This document shows, piece by piece, positions 9,358 through 18,192 of a DNA stretch of 64,000 nucleotides. Origin of the DNA: CAIMWS01 sp964409245 (GTDB lineage Bacteria; Verrucomicrobiota; Verrucomicrobiia; Limisphaerales; UBA1319). The notes beneath the pieces are model-generated. The model did not search any database and was not told the origin of the DNA. It saw nothing but the letters and a program-made list of their open reading frames with translations. Both the position numbers and the translations under genes were made by a program. The first letter of the stretch is position 1. Each line of letters starts with the position of its first letter. The stretch spans positions 1-64,000 of the forward strand of contig CAYPCQ010000038.1 in the NCBI GenBank assembly GCA_964409245.1. Reading direction: 5' to 3'.

Positions 9358-11271
9358 CTATTCGAGCAATATGGCGCGATAGATGCGCACGGTTTGGGGC
9401 TGGAGGTTCGGATCCAAGACCGGGACCGCGGCGGGGTCATTGAGGACCGAACCGACCGGCACCCAAGTTTTGCCCAAATCATTGGAGGCATCGATCCGGT
9501 ATTTGGCGCCCTCGACACCCACCACGGGGATTTCCACCTGGCCATTGGGTTTCACGCGCAAATGCCCCAGTTTGCTGGTGGAATGGGCCACCAGATCGAT
9601 CGCCACATTCTGGCCATCGAACGAGGCCGTGCCCTGGAAGGAGACTGGCCCTTTGGCGCCTTTGGGCGGCATCGCTTCATAAGTCAAGGTGCGTGGTTTG
9701 GCATCGAGGAAAGGCCCCCATTTGATCATTTGATTGACCGTATCCACAGCGCCGCTTTCGTTGATGTCCTGGGTTTCCCAACCGGCGGGGATTTTTTCTT
9801 CGACTGCGTATCCCGCCACGGTGGGCACCGGTTTCACCAGCAAAGCGACTTTGAAAGGAACCGTGGGCACATATTTGTCCGGCGTTTGATCGGTCACCAG
9901 GTTTTCGCCGGGGGCGCTCATGGGGGTGAGGTGCGGGCGGCCCGATCCATCATAGCTGCCCGAACCAGTGGCCGGAACCCACCACAAGGGGGCCGAGGCC
10001 ACCGCCGGATTCACCCGGTAGGACTCATTGGCTTTCCACAGCGCGACCGCCCGCGTGACATAGTCGATCAGAATCGGTGAAGGCGGAACGGGCCACGCCT
10101 GGCCGCGCTTCCAGGCGGCGCCGTAGGCGGTCACTTCATCCATGGTTATTTTCCAGTCGCTGGGGTTGTTGTCGGCCGGATGATATTGGATGATGCTCAA
10201 GGTGGCAGCGCCACCCACCGCGCTGCTGAAGCCTTCGGCGGAGCCGGTGCCGGTGAAGCTGGCGGTCGCGGCGGCGGTGGCCGGCACGGTCAGCTCATAG
10301 GTGAGGTTGCGGGCGGTGGCATCGAAGAAGGCGCCGAAACGCACTTTGCCCCCGGCAAACGAGCCGCCTTCATTGATGGCTCCGACCACCCAGCCCGCGG
10401 GAGGAACCTCTTCAACCGCGTAGGCCGCCACGCTCAAATTGGCGGGAAAGCTGGCCGCCAGGGTTACCGTTATTTTTTGCCCAGGCGCAGCGCCGGCGGG
10501 CAACTTGCGGGTCACGAAGGAGATCATCCGCACGGTCAAAACCGCGCCGCGGGTGGTGGCGGATCCCCCGCCAGTGCCGCTGACGGTGCAGGAATAGACG
10601 CCCCGCAGGGAGAATTGGACCGGAGTGAGGGTCAAAGTGGCACTGGTAGCCCCCGCAACCGGCTGGTCATCCTTTTTCCATTGGTAGGTGAGGCCGGTGC
10701 CCGTGGCGACGACCCGGAAAGTCGCCGTTCCCATGACATCCGCCGTCAAATCGGCGGGCTGGGTCGTGATCTGGACGGGCGGAACCGTTTGCGTCGTAAT
10801 CAGCAAATTCGCCGGCATCCGCAATACGGGTCCGGACGGGGGCATGGGCGGCACTGACGCTTCATTCCAAGAACCCGTGGCCTGGGTCCAGCCGGCCGTT
10901 TCCCCTTTTTCGGTGGCCGTGGCATAGGGGGAGGGGCCTTTCCAAGCCCGCAGGACGAACTGGGCCTGGCCGCCCGGCGCCACTCCGGTCACCACCCCGC
11001 AACCGCCGTCAAAATAACCCGGGGCACTCAGCTGAATTATGGAAACGGTGGAGCCAGCCACCGTCACCGGATTCAGGGCGCCCCCCACCGGGCCGCCCAT
11101 TAGCTGCATATAAATCTGCTGGCCGGTGGGCGCCAAAGTTCCCACGGTGCGGTAGTAGATCACTTTGGCGGCATCGTAATTGTTCAAGAGCACAGTCGCC
11201 TGTGCGGCACGCAATTCATGGCTGGCAACGGCCAGCAGAGACATTAAAACCGGGAGTAATTTGAGATTCAT
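9358..11271 (-). CDS. Secreted Ig-like domain protein with EF-hand/dockerin-like segment
   Basis: I start it at the ATG at 11271, which opens a signal peptide (MNLKLLPVLMSLLAVASHEL); the frame is open to 11367 without a signal. About 637 residues. A beta-rich N-terminal region is followed by an Ig-like domain (PADLTADVMGTATFRVVATG, LTYQWKKDD, GVYSCTVSGTG), then two copies of a module with A-Y-A-V-E-E-x-x-P-x-G-W and an x-L-T-Y-E strand, separated by D-N-N-P-S-D-W-K-I-T-x-D-E-V, which resembles a single calcium-binding dockerin-like loop. The C-terminus (YRIDASNDLGKTW) is a sheet-rich tail common in Verrucomicrobiota exported proteins. No catalytic motif; probable extracellular attachment or scaffold protein. 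Confidence 0.7.
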   Translation of the reverse strand: MNLKLLPVLMSLLAVASHELRAAQATVLLNNYDAAKVIYYRTVGTLAPTGQQIYMQLMGGPVGGALNPVTVAGSTVSIIQLSAPGYFDGGCGVVTGVAPGGQAQFVLRAWKGPSPYATATEKGETAGWTQATGSWNEASVPPMPPSGPVLRMPANLLITTQTVPPVQITTQPADLTADVMGTATFRVVATGTGLTYQWKKDDQPVAGATSATLTLTPVQFSLRGVYSCTVSGTGGGSATTRGAVLTVRMISFVTRKLPAGAAPGQKITVTLAASFPANLSVAAYAVEEVPPAGWVVGAINEGGSFAGGKVRFGAFFDATARNLTYELTVPATAAATASFTGTGSAEGFSSAVGGAATLSIIQYHPADNNPSDWKITMDEVTAYGAAWKRGQAWPVPPSPILIDYVTRAVALWKANESYRVNPAVASAPLWWVPATGSGSYDGSGRPHLTPMSAPGENLVTDQTPDKYVPTVPFKVALLVKPVPTVAGYAVEEKIPAGWETQDINESGAVDTVNQMIKWGPFLDAKPRTLTYEAMPPKGAKGPVSFQGTASFDGQNVAIDLVAHSTSKLGHLRVKPNGQVEIPVVGVEGAKYRIDASNDLGKTWVPVGSVLNDPAAVPVLDPNLQPQTVRIYRAILLE

Positions 11272-11412
11272 ATTTTGAGTGGCTTGAGATTCCAGGTTAG
11301 TAACGTTAACCGTGATGGGTAATATATAACATCCGAACTCGCCAGTCAAACTAAATCGCAGATTCAAAGCACGCGGCGCCGCGTGGGACAGCGCCCCCGG
11401 GAACCGGACACG

Positions 11413-11436
11413 AAAAAGGCCGGCGCAAAGCCGGCC
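11413..11436 (-). terminator. Rho-independent terminator of the minus-strand oxidoreductase gene
   Basis: Read on the minus strand: GGCCGGC, a five-base loop, GCCGGCC, then TTTTT. The 7-bp stem is perfect. It lies 45 bases beyond the stop codon of the Gfo/Idh/MocA gene ending at 11481 and before the Ig-domain gene, so it probably separates the two transcripts. Confidence 0.8.
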
Positions 11437-11480
11437 CGGATGGATGGGGACATTAGTCCCTGGTGGCCAACCCCTGGCAC

Positions 11481-12833
11481 CTAAACGGTCTCAGGCGTGG
11501 GATGCACCCAGGGGGCACGATAGGGACGCAGCAGCAGGCGGTTGGCCTCCTCGTCCCCGGCCACGCGCCCCGCAGCCTGGTCCCAGCTCAAGGAGCGGCC
11601 AAGTTTGGCCGAGAGGTTGGCCAGGATGCAGGAGGCGGTGGAGATAAAGCCTTGCTCGATATCCGCCACCGGCTTGCCCCGGGTTTCGATGGCCGCCAGC
11701 AGGTCTTTCATGTGCCAGCGGACAGCGGAAGCGCAATGTTTCTCCAGGTCTTTTTCCGTGCGGTCCTCGGGATAGCGCTCATATTCATAGAGCGGCTCGC
11801 CCTGGGCGGCCGGTTTATCCTGGCCCTGCGGGAAGAACTCATAGTTGAACACGCTGGCCTTGAGGGTGCCTTTGTCGCCGTAGAAGGTCGCCGCCCACGG
11901 GTATTTGGGATCCGGGGCCTGGCCCCACATGCGGTGCTGCCAAACCACCTGGAGGTTGCCAAAATCGAAGGTGGCGGTCTGGGTGTCGGTGGTGTTGGCA
12001 CGACTTTTCTTATCGATCAGGATGCCGCCGGTGGAACTGACATGCAGCGGCCAGCCCAAGTCCAGCATCCAGCGCACCATGTCCAGCATGTGGATGCACA
12101 TGTCCCCCACAATGCCATTGCTGTATTCCATGAACGCCCGCCAGCCGCGCGGGTGGATCAGGCGGTTGAAGGGCATCATGGGCGCGGGCCCCACCCACAT
12201 ATCGTAATCCAGGTATTCGGGGGGGGCGGTGTCCGGCGGATTATCCCGGGCGCGCATATGCCAGTAGCAGCAGATTTCGACCAGCCCGACAGTGCCGAGC
12301 TTGCCTTCCTTGATGATGCGGTCCCGCGCTTCGATCAGGTGCGGGGTGCTCCGCCGCTGGGTGCCCACCTGGACCACGCGTTTGTATTTGCGGGCGGCGG
12401 CGAGCATGGCCTGCCCCTCCACCACATCGATGCTGACGGGCTTTTGCACGTACACATCGGCGCCGCCTTTGACGGCCTCGATCATCGGCAGGGTGTGCCA
12501 GTGGTCCGGGGCGCCGATCAGGACAAGGTCGAGATCCTTCTCCTTGAGCATCTCGCGGTAATCCTTGTAGAGGCGCGGCTTCTTTTTGGAGGCCTGCCGG
12601 CTGGCGACGATCTCAGCCGCCTCGTTGAGCATGCGCTGGTCCACGTCGCACAGGGAGACCACCTCCACCGGCGCCACCTGGATCAGCCGCAGGAGGTCGC
12701 ACTTGCCATACCAGCCAGCGCCAATCAACCCCACCCGGCGGGGCTGCGCGTCAGCATAGGTTGAAGATAGGTTGCCGATGGCGGAACAGGCCAGGCCAGC
12801 GGCGCTCTTTTGCAGAAATTGTCGGCGATTCAT
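11481..12833 (-). CDS. Gfo/Idh/MocA family oxidoreductase, Tat-exported
   Basis: NAD(P)-dependent sugar or cyclitol dehydrogenase-type protein of about 450 residues. The ATG at 12833 gives a twin-arginine signal (MNRRQFLQKSAAGLACSAIG). The Rossmann motif VGLIGAGWYGK follows near residue 35, then D-H-W-H near residue 110 and the family lysine motif as Q-K-P-V-S near residue 132, with GTQRRS and a C-terminal substrate domain. Tat export implies folding with bound cofactor before transport, usual for this family in Verrucomicrobiota and Planctomycetota. The substrate cannot be read from sequence. It is monocistronic, with a strong terminator downstream at 11413-11436; a second family member is at 14277-15473. 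Confidence 0.9.
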   Translation of the reverse strand: MNRRQFLQKSAAGLACSAIGNLSSTYADAQPRRVGLIGAGWYGKCDLLRLIQVAPVEVVSLCDVDQRMLNEAAEIVASRQASKKKPRLYKDYREMLKEKDLDLVLIGAPDHWHTLPMIEAVKGGADVYVQKPVSIDVVEGQAMLAAARKYKRVVQVGTQRRSTPHLIEARDRIIKEGKLGTVGLVEICCYWHMRARDNPPDTAPPEYLDYDMWVGPAPMMPFNRLIHPRGWRAFMEYSNGIVGDMCIHMLDMVRWMLDLGWPLHVSSTGGILIDKKSRANTTDTQTATFDFGNLQVVWQHRMWGQAPDPKYPWAATFYGDKGTLKASVFNYEFFPQGQDKPAAQGEPLYEYERYPEDRTEKDLEKHCASAVRWHMKDLLAAIETRGKPVADIEQGFISTASCILANLSAKLGRSLSWDQAAGRVAGDEEANRLLLRPYRAPWVHPTPETV

Positions 12834-13012
12834 GGCCCCCCTTTTATTCTGAATCCCCGGCCTATGGCAAGCAGGATTAAAAAGGGCGGCCAGCGGCCGG
12901 CGGCGGATCCGCCCCATTATTCCGGCGCCGGTCCGCCACCGGCTTATGGAATTACCCTCCTGCGCGGTTCCTTTTCCCCCTGCCAGCCTCGCGCACGGAT
13001 CCGGCTGCCTGG

Positions 13013-13390
13013 CTATTGGGCGGCCGCCAAAGTATGCATCTTTAATTCATTATCCGCGGCCGAATAGTTGGGGCATTGCGGCGTCGCGCCGACCGTCGTG
13101 AGGACGTAATCGGCGGAACTTGCCGCGCATTTCGGCGTGGTCTTCAGATAATTGGGGATCAAGCGGCCCAAGTCGCAAGGATCACCGTCCTTCATTTTAT
13201 TTTCAACGGCCCAGCATTCCATGGCGCCTTCCAGTTGCTTGAGCGAGGCGATGCAGGTTTTGGCTTGCGCCGTGGCGCGGTAGCGCATGAAGTTTGGCAC
13301 GCCAATGGCCGCCACAAAGCCGATGATGGCCGCGACGACCATCACTTCCACGAGCGTAAAGCCGGAGGTTTTGGTGATTTTGATATCCAT
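13013..13390 (-). CDS. Type IV prepilin-like protein
   Basis: 125 residues from the ATG at 13390. Short basic leader MDIKITKTSG, then the class III cleavage motif G-F-T-L-V-E with the conserved Glu at +5 and a hydrophobic helix (VMVVAAIIGFVAAIGVPNFM). The PNFxRYR continuation and a short Cys-containing C-terminal domain match pseudopilins/DUF-type prepilins that are numerous in Verrucomicrobiota. No peptidase, ATPase or secretin gene lies nearby, so it must rely on machinery encoded elsewhere. An upstream frame extends nine codons to 13417 but would spoil the short leader. Confidence 0.9.
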   Translation of the reverse strand: MDIKITKTSGFTLVEVMVVAAIIGFVAAIGVPNFMRYRATAQAKTCIASLKQLEGAMECWAVENKMKDGDPCDLGRLIPNYLKTTPKCAASSADYVLTTVGATPQCPNYSAADNELKMHTLAAAQ

Positions 13391-13806
13391 ACGACAGTCT
13401 TTCTCCTGCACCCTCACCCGGGATCAGGGAAAATCCCACCCCAATGAACCCGTCAGCGCGCTCCTGGCCGCCTTGGCCAATCCCCACCCCAACCAAGTCC
13501 ACCGGACCCTATAATCCTCAGGCTGTGCATCGGAAACGCTATCAGATATGCCAGGGGATAAAACAAATCATTTTACCCTTTAAAAGGTAGTTTCAAGGCA
13601 CTCATACGCCCACTGTGCAATAGATAAAAAGCGTCTGCCACCACGACCGAGCCGGAGGGCAGAAGCGGCCAGAGCGCGCAACTCCGCTGCCTAAAGCCCT
13701 GGTGTTGAACCATTAAAAACTGACACGCATCGCATTAAATGACTCACTATCAACTGGTTGCAAGGCCAAACCACCAGCCAAAATAACTTCTGGTTGAAAA
13801 ACTTGA
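13391..13806. other. Intergenic region upstream of the pilin gene
   Basis: No gene is supported. It must hold the pilin promoter on the minus strand, but I see no convincing -35/-10 or sigma54 box. A small palindromic AT-rich spot (CCCTTTAAAAGG, about 13577-13588) is the only visible structure. Confidence 0.4.
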
Positions 13807-14142
13807 GCCAGGAGTTGCGATGCCTTTGCCAGGAATGCAGGCCTGATTTCCGGTGGCAATTCATCGCGCCTTCGGGCGGAAAAACTCAAGGTCATAGGAC
13901 AACCCAGCATTTACGCGGAGGATGTCCGCGCTTTGCCCGACAGCACCATCACCTTTGAGCCGATCCATCCGCAGGATCTCCAGACCGCCCTGGAACTCCA
14001 AAAGCTGCATGGCCTGCTGACGAACGACTCGCTCAACCTCGCCACCGCCAAACGCCTCGGCATTCAGAGTATTGCCACTGCGGACAAGAGCTTTGACACG
14101 GTTCAAGGCGTTATCGTTTATCGACCCACCGATATTGCATAA
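13807..14142 (+). pseudogene. PIN-domain (VapC-like) toxin relic, copy A
   Basis: The frame encodes AEDVRALPDSTITFEPIHPQ and, further on, LLTNDSLNLATAKRLGIQSI with ATADKSFD. This is the C-terminal half of a PIN nuclease: the T-N-D-S-L helix and the T-A-D-x-x-F-D motif are both present. The N-terminal part with the first catalytic Asp is missing and a stop lies in frame at 13804, so it is a remnant. A shorter, more decayed paralogue lies at 32675-32932, also followed by traces of the sequence downstream of this copy. Confidence 0.7.
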
Positions 14143-14276
14143 CCCCTTGAAAAACCTATGGTTTTCGAGCCAGAACCCGAGCCAGCTTGCGGCCCGCGGC
14201 CACGTGTGTTACTGGAGAAACCGGGTTTGGATAAGCCTTGGTATCAGGAGGCGGGCATGGCACAATGGCGCCACGC

Positions 14277-15473
14277 ATGAAAAACCAGAATGCCATCAAT
14301 CGGCGGGAATTCATCCAGCAATCGACCGCGGCCGGCGCGCTCCTGGCCACGGCTGCGCTTTGCCCGGAACCGTCCAGCGCCCAAAACGCCCCACGGGTGA
14401 GCCGGGACAAGGTGCGCGTGGGACTGATCGGCTGCGGGAACGTTTCCGGATCCTACCTGCCCAGCTTGACGAAGCAGCCATTCATCGAGGTGGCAAGCGT
14501 GTGCGACATCCGTCCGGAACGGGCGCGCAACCGGGCGGCCCAGTTCAAGGTGCCACATCATTATCCCCACCTGGACGCGATGCTGGCGGGAGTGGAATTT
14601 GATTTGCTGGTCAACACCACTTCCATGCCGTCGCATTATCCGGTGAACCGAAAGGCCCTGGAGGCCGGAAAGCATGTTTGGAGCGAAAAACCGATGGCCA
14701 CGGAGGTGGCGCAAGGCCGGGAGCTGCTGGAACTGGCCCGAAAGCAGGGGGTGGGATTCTGGGCGGCCCCCAATTGCGTGACGAGCCCGCAGTTCAAGTT
14801 CATGGCCCAACAAATCGCGGGTGGAAAGCTGGGCCAGGTGACCGCGGCCCACGGAACCTATGGGCACAACGGACCTGGCTGGTCGGGCTGGTTTTACCAA
14901 AAAGGCGGGGGGTCTTTGTACGACCTGGGGGTTTATAATGTCACCACGCTGACCGGTTTATTCGGGCCGGTGACGCAGGTGGTGGGGATGACCGGCACCT
15001 TATACCCCACGCGCAAGGTGGAGGATCTTGGGGAAGTGCGGGTGGAGGCGGACGAGAACACGATGCTGATCATGCGGCACGCCCAGGGCACCCTGTCCCA
15101 CGTGCAGACCGGTTTTGGTTACCTGGATGGGGAACACCTGCCGGGACGGGACCGCAAGCTTTACACAATGGACATCACCGGCACCCGGGGAACGATGCAC
15201 CTGCAAGGGTGGGATTGGGGCCCCGCCGGGGTGGATGTGGCCACGGCAGAGCTGATGGAGCTGGAGACGCAATGCCGGGAACCCTGGAAATACGAGTGGG
15301 TGGGCGGCGCGGCCTACACGGCCGAATGCCTGCTGGCGGGACGGCCCAGCCTGATCACCCCCAAGCATGGCCTGCATGTGCTGGAAGTGATGAATGCCTG
15401 CCATGAATCCCAGCGGACCGGGCGGCGGGTGGCGGTCGAATCAAAATTCCCCTGGCCCATCATCACCGCATGA
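14277..15473 (+). CDS. Gfo/Idh/MocA family oxidoreductase, Tat-like export signal
   Basis: 398 residues from the ATG at 14277, which opens MKNQNAINRREFIQQSTAAG, an R-R-x-F twin-arginine type signal. The Rossmann motif VGLIGCGNVSGSY is near residue 50, C-D-I-R after it, and the family E-K-P motif (SEKPMATEV) near residue 140. C-terminal half carries GGGSLYDLGVYN, the usual G-G-x-x-x-D-x-G loop of the substrate domain. Its stop overlaps the start of the DUF1080-GH99 gene by four bases (ATGA), so the two are almost certainly co-translated. That pairing suggests oxidation of a glycoside or sugar as the first or last step of a route completed by the downstream enzyme; the substrate is unknown. Confidence 0.9.
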   Translation: MKNQNAINRREFIQQSTAAGALLATAALCPEPSSAQNAPRVSRDKVRVGLIGCGNVSGSYLPSLTKQPFIEVASVCDIRPERARNRAAQFKVPHHYPHLDAMLAGVEFDLLVNTTSMPSHYPVNRKALEAGKHVWSEKPMATEVAQGRELLELARKQGVGFWAAPNCVTSPQFKFMAQQIAGGKLGQVTAAHGTYGHNGPGWSGWFYQKGGGSLYDLGVYNVTTLTGLFGPVTQVVGMTGTLYPTRKVEDLGEVRVEADENTMLIMRHAQGTLSHVQTGFGYLDGEHLPGRDRKLYTMDITGTRGTMHLQGWDWGPAGVDVATAELMELETQCREPWKYEWVGGAAYTAECLLAGRPSLITPKHGLHVLEVMNACHESQRTGRRVAVESKFPWPIITA

Positions 15474-17173
15474 AACGCCGTTTAACCCTATTACTGATGA
15501 TGGCCGGGCTGGGATGGGGGAGCCAGCCCCCAGCGCCAGCCCCGGCCACTATTCCCGCCGCTATAGCGCCGCGCCTCCCGGCGCAGCAGGATGAAACCGG
15601 ATTCCAGGATCTGTTTGGGACCGGGGCCGAGGATGGCTGGCGGCAATGCGGCCCGGGCCATTTCACGCTGGAAAACGGCGTGGCCACCGGCCACGGCGGC
15701 ATGGGTTTGTGGTGGCATACCCGCCGCCCTTACACCAACTTCGTGCTGCGGGGCGAATGGCTGCAGGAGCAGGACCTCGCCGATTCGGGGATCTTTGTGC
15801 GTTTTCCGGACCCGAAAAACGATCCCTGGGTGGCCGTCCACCAAGGGCATGAAATGGAAATCGGCGACGCGGCTCCGCGGGATCCCACCTGGCGGACGGG
15901 AGCCATCTACCCATTCAGCGCGCCTACCTCCGTGCCGGTCCAGCCGCATGGGCAATGGAACCGCTACGAGCTGGCCTGCGTCAACCAAACTTACATCGTG
16001 CGGATCAATGGCCAGACGGTGAACGCATGGACCGATCCCCAGCGCCGGAGCCGGTCCGGCTATATCGGCCTGCAGAATTACGCGGATGGCAAAACCGTGC
16101 GCCACCGGAAGCTGCGCATCCGGGAACTGCCCGCCGGCGACGATGGCGGGCCATCCCCGCTGGTCCACGCGTTTTACTATCCGTGGTATGGCAACCCGGA
16201 AACCGATGGCCGCTGGGCCAATTGGAATCACCCGGTGGCGGTGCGCCAGGGGCCGCCCAAAGCTTTTCCCGGCGGGGAGGACATCGGCTCCAACTTTTAT
16301 CCCCAGCTGGGCATTTACAGCTCCAACAACCCCAACGACCTGGAAAAGCACTTCCAATTCCTCAAGCAGGCGCGCGTGGGGGTGATCTGCGCCTCCTGGT
16401 GGGGCAAGGGCACCTACACGGACCAGGCGCTGCCCCGCTTGTTCGCCCTGGCGGAGAAACACGGCCTCCAAATCAACTTTCACCTGGAACCTTTTCCCAA
16501 CCGGAACGCCGCCACCACCTTGGAAGCCATCCGTTATTTGCTGGACCGCCATGGCACTTCACCGGCGCTGTGCCGCCTGCCCGCCCGGAGCAACCGGCCG
16601 ATGTTTTACGTGTATGATTCCTACCTGTCCCCGGCGGCGGAATGGTCCCGGCTGCTGGCGCCCGGCGGCCCCCAAAGCATCCGGGGCACAGCCTATGATG
16701 CGGTGGTCATCGGTTTATGGGTGAAAGAGCGGGAAGCGGAGTTCATGGTTCAAGGTGGCTTTGACGGATTTTACACCTACTTTGCCACAGACGGTTTCAC
16801 CTATGGATCGAGCACCGCCAACTGGCGGAAACTGGCGGATTGGGCGAGGGACCGAGGCCTGCTGTTCATCCCCTGTGTGGGCCCCGGCTATGTGGACACC
16901 CGGATCCGGCCATGGAACGGCGCCAATACGCGGTCCCGGGAGGAGGGCGGCTATTACGACCGCTGCTTCGCGGCCGCCATCGGCAGCCAGCCCGCTTTGG
17001 TGGCTATCACCTCCTTCAACGAATGGCACGAGGGCACCCAGATCGAGCCGGCGGCGCCCAAGACCATTCCCGGCTTTGTTTACCAGGATTACCGCCCCCG
17101 GCCGGCGGATTATTATCTGAAACGCACGGCCTGGTGGGTGGGAAAATTCGATCCACCTCCCAGGGAGCAGTGA
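15470..17173 (+). CDS. DUF1080 (3-keto-glycoside hydrolase-like) fused to GH99 endo-alpha-mannosidase-like domain
   Basis: 567 residues with a Sec signal (MKRRLTLLLMMAGLGWG). Residues ~45-220 form a DUF1080/concanavalin-like domain: F-Q-D-L-F-G-T-G, DSGIFVRFPDP, G-x-E-x-E-I-G-D and Y-I-G-L-Q-N-Y. Residues ~230-560 are GH99: HAFYYPWYGNPETDGRW, ASWWGKGTYTD, and the catalytic FNEWHEGTQIEP near residue 516, holding both Glu residues used by family GH99. DUF1080 proteins include 3-keto-disaccharide hydrolases that follow Gfo/Idh/MocA oxidation; GH99 cleaves alpha-mannosides through a 1,2-epoxide. The start overlaps the upstream oxidoreductase. The last 31 bases belong to the 776-bp repeat, and a decayed copy of about the last 55 bases survives near 33004-33058. 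Confidence 0.88.
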   Translation: MKRRLTLLLMMAGLGWGSQPPAPAPATIPAAIAPRLPAQQDETGFQDLFGTGAEDGWRQCGPGHFTLENGVATGHGGMGLWWHTRRPYTNFVLRGEWLQEQDLADSGIFVRFPDPKNDPWVAVHQGHEMEIGDAAPRDPTWRTGAIYPFSAPTSVPVQPHGQWNRYELACVNQTYIVRINGQTVNAWTDPQRRSRSGYIGLQNYADGKTVRHRKLRIRELPAGDDGGPSPLVHAFYYPWYGNPETDGRWANWNHPVAVRQGPPKAFPGGEDIGSNFYPQLGIYSSNNPNDLEKHFQFLKQARVGVICASWWGKGTYTDQALPRLFALAEKHGLQINFHLEPFPNRNAATTLEAIRYLLDRHGTSPALCRLPARSNRPMFYVYDSYLSPAAEWSRLLAPGGPQSIRGTAYDAVVIGLWVKEREAEFMVQGGFDGFYTYFATDGFTYGSSTANWRKLADWARDRGLLFIPCVGPGYVDTRIRPWNGANTRSREEGGYYDRCFAAAIGSQPALVAITSFNEWHEGTQIEPAAPKTIPGFVYQDYRPRPADYYLKRTAWWVGKFDPPPREQ

Positions 17174-17918
17174 TCCAGAAGACGATCAGAGCCGGACTTG
17201 GGCGAGGTAGATGGCGGTTTTGCCCTCGTGGCTTGAAAAATAGCTGACCCACAACAAACCAGCGTGCCAAACCAGGCCGGGGTAGCTGGCATCCCCGCCG
17301 GAGGGGAGCTTGAGGAATTCGGTGAGGGCCGGTTTCTGCCAATCCAGCCACGCCAGCGCGGTGCGCACCTGGCCGTCATACAAACGGACGGCCGCCACCA
17401 GGCGCGCGTCCGGCAGGCGGATCAGCTGCAGGCCGCCGATTTTGACACCGAGATCGCGCCACTGCCATTGCGTGTACGGCGGAGCGGCGATCCCCAATTG
17501 GCCGGAGGCCTTTTCGCCATCCCGGCGCAGCAGGCACAGCACGGTGTCGTCGGGCAGGAAGGCCAGGCCGGTTTCATTGGGGTAACCTTCGGAGAACAGG
17601 TTCGGCACGGGGGATTTGAACTGGCGGCCATCCGGGCTGGCATACCAGCGGATGAACCGTTCGCCGAGGGTATCATAACCCACTCCATAGGCGGCCTCCT
17701 TGTGCCAGACGATGCGCCACAGCCATTGGTTCACCTCGGCCACGGGAACCGGCTCGCCCCACTGGCGGCCATCGTCCGAAAACCAGACCAGGGACTGATG
17801 TTTGCCAGCCGCGGGCTGGTGCAACGCGCCCGCGGCGCTCAAGTAAAGCCGGCCCTGGGAGGTGACCGTGATTTTGGGATCACGGAGATCCGCCGTGGGG
17901 GAAGCCAGCCGGGCGGCG
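17143..17918. repeat. 776-bp direct repeat, left copy
   Basis: Matches 33030-33805 in the same orientation with only two differences that I can see (17182 A versus G at 33069; 17903 A versus G at 33790). It begins inside the end of the GH99 gene and holds the 3' two thirds of a sialidase-like gene. Identity stops abruptly at 17918. Confidence 0.95.
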
Positions 17919-18127
17919 TTCGGCCCGATGGGATCCGCCTTCGCCGCCGCCGTGCTCGTCACCGCTCCCGCCAATCCGGCGGCGGCTGGCGAACCGGGCA
18001 ACGCCGGGGGGGCCGCCGCCCGGATGGCGCAAATCACAACCCTGCCCAAGGCCGCCATCAGCGCCAGGACGCAGCGCCAATTTGCGTTGCCATATTCCGC
18101 GGGGGAGCGGAGCCGGCACCGCAACAC
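17186..18127 (-). pseudogene. Truncated sialidase-like protein, chimeric 5' end
   Basis: The C-terminal 243 residues, from ARLASPTADLRDPKI to the stop, equal those of the intact gene at 33073-34056. Upstream of 17918 the sequence is unrelated: an Ala/Pro/Gly-rich reading frame without the signal peptide or the first propeller blades. The open frame continues to 18127 by chance or as a fusion, but no credible signal or start supports expression. It is best read as the resident or incoming half of a gene split by recombination. Strand is opposite to the GH99 gene, tail to tail, 12 bases apart. Confidence 0.75.
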
Positions 18128-18192
18128 ACAGCGCTTTGTGGGAAGGGATTATTCGCGGTTCACTGCGTAACGGGTGGTAGACACGGTTTCCG

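Noticed and set aside
13713..14106. Minus-strand open frames over the PIN relic
   Set aside because: They are antisense to a recognisable PIN C-terminus; the PIN reading is much better supported.
17862..18170. Plus-strand open frame of 102 residues
   Set aside because: Partly antisense to the repeat copy; Ala-rich, not recognisable, no credible start.
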